Positions 60,481 through 64,000 of a stretch of DNA of 64,000 nucleotides are shown in pieces. Where the stretch lies: assembly GCF_963674925.1 (NCBI RefSeq), contig NZ_OY771647.1, forward strand, positions 1,565,501 to 1,629,500. Direction: 5' to 3'. Positions within the stretch are counted from its first letter, which is position 1. Every line of letters begins with the position of its first letter. Under the pieces are notes generated by a model, which made no database searches, was not told the origin of the DNA, and was given only the letters and a program-made list of their open reading frames with translations. Position numbers and translations under genes: made by a program. Source of the stretch: an uncultured Draconibacterium sp. (GTDB lineage: Bacteria > Bacteroidota > Bacteroidia > Bacteroidales > Prolixibacteraceae).

Positions 60481-61509
60481 TTAGAAATTGTTGTTTAGGT
60501 TAACCGACACCGAAAACAGGTTCGACGAGCCTGCCAGATGAAACCTGGAAATGGCATAATCAAAATGAAAACGTTTGATTTTTAGCCCGAACCCGGCAGA
60601 AAGTCCCACCGTTGATGCTTTGTTGTCGAATTTCAGTTCCTGACGCCTTTGATAATTGTAGCCCACTCGCAGGGTAAAATTCTCGGAAGGGAGAATCTCT
60701 GCTCCCAGCACCAGGTGACGCATGGTTTGTTTGGCAAAACTCTCCTCGCGCTGGTGAATGGTTTCGCCGTTAAAGTCCTTTTCTTCATCGCTTGATGCCA
60801 GATCCCAGTGATTAAGGTGTTGCAAAGTAGCCGAAAAAACAAGCGGGGCGTGTTGTAACCGTTTACTAATTCCTGCCTGAATGTTCAGCGGAATGCATTC
60901 GCCATCGGCCCCATCGTAGTACTTAGAAATTTGTGTACCGAAGTTGCGCACCACAAAAGCCACGTTTGTATAACCGTCTTTACTGGCGAAACTTGCTCCC
61001 AGATCGGCAGCAATTCCAAACGACTGGTAGGTTTCGAACGACGATAAAATAGGTTTCAGGTTGATCCCGTAATTCAGCCGTTTGTAGCGGTTCGAATAAA
61101 TAAGGTTAAGTGCATATTCAGCCGCTTTAAACGTGATTCCGGTAAGTTCGCCGGCTTCGGTGGCTTCGTCGAACTGCCCGTAATTGATGTAGTGCATGCC
61201 CACCGCAAAATTGCCAATTCCGTCGTAGGTTTTGGCGTACGAGGCATAGCCGTAATTTACATCGGCAAGGTAATTCACGTAATTCACCAAAACGCGGTGA
61301 TCCATGTCTTCGTGCAATAGTGCCGGATTGGCGTAGGGAAGATTAAGGTCGCTTGAATCGTTAATGGCAATTTGAGTACCTCCCAAAGCAGCAATACGCG
61401 CCGAGTTGGTCAGCTCCAGAAACTGGTAGGTATATTCGCCTCCAATTTGGGCCTTTCCCGCCAACATCGAAAAACAAAAAAGTATAAGTAGGTATATTTT
61501 TCGCTTCAT
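60481..61509 (-). CDS. porQ: Type IX secretion system protein PorQ
   Basis: A 342-residue outer-membrane beta-barrel protein (signal peptide to about 20, AGKAQ). The start of the mature part, GGEYTYQFLELTNSARIAALGG, is the family hallmark (quoted shortened: YTYQFLELTNSARIAALGG). It ends in a barrel strand LFSVSVNLNNNF. PorQ acts with PorU, PorV and PorZ in the attachment complex that processes type IX substrates, so the organism should have a type IX system. Operon with cmk and ispH. Confidence 0.92.
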   Translation of the reverse strand: MKRKIYLLILFCFSMLAGKAQIGGEYTYQFLELTNSARIAALGGTQIAINDSSDLNLPYANPALLHEDMDHRVLVNYVNYLADVNYGYASYAKTYDGIGNFAVGMHYINYGQFDEATEAGELTGITFKAAEYALNLIYSNRYKRLNYGINLKPILSSFETYQSFGIAADLGASFASKDGYTNVAFVVRNFGTQISKYYDGADGECIPLNIQAGISKRLQHAPLVFSATLQHLNHWDLASSDEEKDFNGETIHQREESFAKQTMRHLVLGAEILPSENFTLRVGYNYQRRQELKFDNKASTVGLSAGFGLKIKRFHFDYAISRFHLAGSSNLFSVSVNLNNNF

Positions 61510-61752
61510 GCGCGATCGTCATTTTTTCTAAAACGCCAAAGGTATTTAATTATTATTAGAGGGGAAGCACATTGGGAGAATTATCGGTGTTGGAACGCTT
61601 ACGATGAATTTAGAATGCAGATGACAAAGATTTTGCTGATTTTCGCAGAAAGAGAGCAGCGGTTAATAAGCGCTGCTTTTAAGATCACGTAATATAGGGA
61701 TCGAAACCGTTTGAAAAGGCATCTATTGTTTGTCTTCGGGACAAAAAATGTT
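61510..61752. other. Non-coding leader to the second 21-bp array
   Basis: No gene. It carries the porQ promoter region (minus strand) and a degenerate GATGACAAAGATTTTGCTGATTTTC repeat near 61619-61643 (partly quoted). Confidence 0.4.
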
Positions 61753-61905
61753 TCCTCAGCCTCAGATTAGTCGTCCTACACTGGATCTATAGTCTCCTAC
61801 ATCAAAAAATGGAGCTCCTACACCGGGTAAAAGACGTCCTACGGTTGAAACAGTGCGTCCTACACCGACATCAATCATTCCTGCACCACATTTGTCTCGT
61901 CCTAC
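61753..61905. repeat. 21-bp-period array, TCCTAC core (8 units)
   Basis: TCCTAC at 61774, 61795, 61816, 61837, 61858, 61879 (TCCTGC) and 61900, plus a degenerate TCCTCA at 61753, all exactly 21 bp apart; an inverted GTAGGA lies at 61931-61936. Between cores the 15 bases vary freely. This is a separate sequence from the array at 39473 but has the same period. Confidence 0.92.
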
Positions 61906-61936
61906 ATATGAAGGACAAGACAATTGAGACGTAGGA

Positions 61937-62047
61937 AAAGTAAAAACTATCAGATGTTCACTGTTTTTATGCTTTGCAACCCTCTTGCGAATCGTGAGTA
62001 TTGTTTGGGCCAGGGGTTAATGGCCTCTCGGGTGAGGTTATCAGTAG
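61937..62047. other. Non-coding region after the second array
   Basis: Nothing recognisable; it probably holds the 3' end signals of the aldo-keto reductase gene. Confidence 0.3.
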
Positions 62048-62899
62048 TTATTTAACCGGAAGCCTATCCGGCCAGATATTAGGCAACTCACCGCTAAACC
62101 CAATTTCAGGGAGATTGTCTATCAGATTCATTTCTTCCGGAGTAAGCTCAAAGCCAAATAAATTCAGATTGTCCAGAATCCGTTCGTGGGTAGTTGATTT
62201 TGGAATAACCACCACATCGTGCTGCGTAATCCAGCGCAGGCAAACTTTAGCTATCGATTGATTATGGTTTCTGGCAATTTGCTGTAAAGTTTCATTATCG
62301 AACACACGTCCGCGGGCCAGTGGCGACCAGGCTTCAAGTGCAATATCGTGTTTTTTGCAAAACGCTGTTAATTCGGGCTGCCAGTAGCCCGGGTGAAACT
62401 CAATCTGGTTTACCGCCGGTTTTACATTGGCAGTTTTAAACAAAGCATCAAAATGTTCCTGCCAGAAATTACTCACACCAATCGATTTAATCTTTCCTTC
62501 GGCTTGCAGTTCTTCCATGGCGCGCCAGGTGTCGGCATTGGCTTTTTGCCAGTTGTTGTAGTTTTTTGCATTGGCCGGCCAGTGTATCAGGTACAGATCG
62601 ATGTAATCCAGATCAAGCTTTTTTAGCGATTTTTCGAATTCTTTTTTGGTCGATTCGTATCCTAAACAATCGCGCCATAATTTGGTGGTTACAATAATTT
62701 CTTCACGCGGAATACCACTGGCTTTTATGCCTTTGCCAACGGCTTCTTCGTTAAAATAAAAGGCTGCCGTATCAATTAAACGGTAGCCATTTTGCAGGGC
62801 AAATTGTACTGCATCAATTCCTTCTTCTTCGTTTGATTTATAGGTTCCGAAACCAATTATCGGTAGTTCGTTTCCGTCGTTTAAAAGTAAATTCTTCAT
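62048..62899 (-). CDS. Aldo-keto reductase
   Basis: A 283-residue NADPH-dependent reductase with the AKR tetrad visible: Asp in YRLIDTAAFYFNEEAVG with the Tyr a few residues on, Lys in VTTKLW, His in DLYLIHWP. C-terminal IPKSTTHERILDN binds NADPH. Closest in style to the AKR5 (2,5-diketo-D-gluconate reductase-like) group; substrate unknown. Monocistronic. Confidence 0.9.
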   Translation of the reverse strand: MKNLLLNDGNELPIIGFGTYKSNEEEGIDAVQFALQNGYRLIDTAAFYFNEEAVGKGIKASGIPREEIIVTTKLWRDCLGYESTKKEFEKSLKKLDLDYIDLYLIHWPANAKNYNNWQKANADTWRAMEELQAEGKIKSIGVSNFWQEHFDALFKTANVKPAVNQIEFHPGYWQPELTAFCKKHDIALEAWSPLARGRVFDNETLQQIARNHNQSIAKVCLRWITQHDVVVIPKSTTHERILDNLNLFGFELTPEEMNLIDNLPEIGFSGELPNIWPDRLPVK

Positions 62900-62935
62900 G
62901 AAATACGTCTTCTTTTAGGTGGCTGTTGGGGGAAA

Positions 62936-63259
62936 TCAAAATAAATCTAAACGGTCGTTAAAGTATACAAATAAAAGAATGACTATTGCCAGGCCAATAG
63001 CAATACTCATCATTATCTTCCGGTTGTTGATTTTTGTTTCTTCTTTCAGTTTTGATCGAAGTTCTTTTTTGTAGCTATCGGAATAAGTCTTGTTTTTTAG
63101 GAAAGTAAAATCGCGTTTTTTAATGTGGTAGTAGCTGTTGACTTCCGGACCTACTGAAGGAGCACCGCCGCCTCCATCTGGTTTGCTTCGTCTCCCAAGG
63201 TATTTTCTGGGTTTCATTGTTGAAATCCAGCGTTGCATTCCGAGGCCGTTGTATCCCAT
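62936..63259 (-). CDS. Small tail-anchored protein, unknown function
   Basis: A 107-residue protein. Basic, Gly-rich N-terminal half (RRSKPDGGGGAPSVGPEVNS) then a helix and a C-terminal membrane helix at about 84-100 (MMSIAIGLAIVILLFVYF). No family recognised. It follows the cysteine-cluster gene (29-base gap to its true stop), same strand. Confidence 0.5.
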   Translation of the reverse strand: MGYNGLGMQRWISTMKPRKYLGRRSKPDGGGGAPSVGPEVNSYYHIKKRDFTFLKNKTYSDSYKKELRSKLKEETKINNRKIMMSIAIGLAIVILLFVYFNDRLDLF

Positions 63260-63288
63260 GATGTTGGTTTTTATGATTTGCCTTAAAG

Positions 63289-63788
63289 TTAGAAATTTTC
63301 TTTTTTCATCTCTTCAAAAACTTCCAAAACCACCGGGCAGGTTTCACAATTTTTATGCGACAGGTCAAGAATCTGGTAAAAACGTTTACGATCGGTGTGC
63401 GGGTATTCTCGGCAGGCTTTTGGGCGGCTTTCGTACACCATACAATAATTGTCGGGCAAAAGAAAAGGGCAGGGGTGTGCGTTAAAACAAAGTCGCCGTC
63501 TTCATCGGTTTTTATGTAGTGCCCCATAAAATCGGCCACTTTCATTTTCAGGTGTTTCGCCAGTCGTTCAATGTCTTTGTCAAAAAGTCGCGGACCAATT
63601 GTTTTACAGCAGTTGGCACAATCAAGGCAGTCGAAATTATCAAACGCTTCGTAATGTAACGCATGCACCACATCATCCAACCGCTTTGGTTTTTTCTTTT
63701 TCAGCTTTTTCAGAAAAGCATTGGTTTCCGGTCTGCTTTTGTCGGTAAGCAGTTTTAATTCCTCCGGTGTTTTATAATTGATGTTCAT
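63289..63788 (-). pseudogene. YkgJ-family cysteine-cluster protein, frameshifted
   Basis: The first part, from the ATG at 63788, contains the CxxCxxCC cluster (FDCLDCANCCKTIGP) typical of YkgJ/PF03692 proteins. Near 63484, just after GDFVL, the frame breaks: as written it runs on without sense, but adding one base in the TTTTAA tract restores a frame reading NAHPCPFLLPDNYCMVYESR, then PKACREYPHT and a stop at 63289-63291, exactly the family C-terminal half. The gene is therefore a pseudogene or a sequencing error in a short homopolymer. Confidence 0.85.
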
Positions 63789-64000
63789 TTGTGCTGCAAT
63801 TTTAATAAATCTTTCTTTACCCCTCACCCTGTCGGGAGCTCTCCTCACGAGGGGAGCCAGCATTTATCAACTTTAGTGGCTTTGCATCACGGCTGTTTTC
63901 CCTTTGCAAGGGAAAATGTCGACAGACAAAAGGGTAGAGGAGTAATAACAAAAAAAGTAAAATTATTTCCGGTGTACCTCAACCGCTTTTAGGCGTCCGT
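63789..64000. other. Terminal intergenic DNA with palindromes
   Basis: No gene. It contains CTCCTCACGAGGGGAG and TTTTCCCTTTGCAAGGGAAAA inverted repeats (the second quoted shortened to TTCCCTTTGCAAGGGAA), of the same general kind as those near 9150 and 4250. Confidence 0.5.

Noticed and set aside
61753..61905. Small coding gene in the second array
   Set aside because: One frame is open but has no plausible start and the codons are an artefact of the 21-bp period.

Overview
The window reads as chromosomal DNA of a Bacteroidota bacterium, most likely a marine Bacteroidia of the Marinilabiliales/Prolixibacteraceae type. The evidence is a type IX secretion gene (porQ), the porQ-cmk-ispH and parA-parB-DUF5683-LysM transglycosylase blocks typical of the phylum, TAnnTTTG-type -7 promoter boxes, a lipoprotein sulfatase, a TonB-dependent receptor with a carboxypeptidase-regulatory-like front domain, and weak use of Shine-Dalgarno sequences. 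The genus is an inference; no rRNA gene is present.

Layout. 0-6 kb: DnaQ-like exonuclease, small membrane protein, VOC protein, the agmatine-to-putrescine pair aguA-aguB, and a seven-bladed propeller lipoprotein, separated by heptamer-repeat intergenic DNA. 5.7-11.5 kb: a LytS/LytTR two-component pair beside a helical secreted protein and a TonB receptor; both of the latter carry the same paired 9-bp direct repeat 34 bp upstream of a -7 box, which looks like the LytTR binding site. 11.6-19.1 kb: a sensing locus made of a hybrid histidine kinase, an MFS transporter, a sigma-54 response regulator, a membrane-anchored coiled-coil protein with its own sigma-54-like promoter and two dyads, and a DUF4382 lipoprotein; a 221-bp tandem duplication lies between the last two genes. 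19.3-21.5 kb: gpmI and a DUF3109 protein.

21.6-29.5 kb is the most interesting part. Two nearly identical small secreted proteins, each with its own sigma-54-like promoter, upstream GTCCC sites, 5' hairpin and terminator, precede an operon encoding two further relatives, a chaperone-like beta-sandwich protein, a 1006-residue outer-membrane barrel protein ending in a SPOR domain, and one more divergent secreted protein. The organisation mirrors chaperone-usher pili (abundant major subunit, minor subunits, chaperone, usher), but the sequences are not obviously those of known families. I propose it as an undescribed surface-fibre or secretion system.

29.5-39.4 kb: sulfatase with HEAT-like tail, VOC protein, HD hydrolase, acyl-CoA synthetase, the purM-prfA-pyrF operon and a Gfo/Idh/MocA oxidoreductase. 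39.4-44.3 kb is accessory DNA: a 21-bp-period array, an unrecognised 215-residue protein, AT-rich genes of unknown function, a GNAT protein and one gene bracketed by two MITE-like elements. 44.3-64 kb is housekeeping: clpX-clpP, trigger factor, tRNA-Leu(TAG), oxyR, an RNA methyltransferase, a lytic transglycosylase, DUF5683, parB-parA, hldE-type kinase, priA, ispH-cmk, porQ, a second 21-bp-period array, an aldo-keto reductase and a frameshifted cysteine-cluster protein.

Intergenic DNA is unusually structured: 7-bp-period arrays with differing cores occur at several sites, two arrays have a strict 21-bp period, and several hairpin or MITE-like families recur. All motif positions were read by eye; no database search was run.
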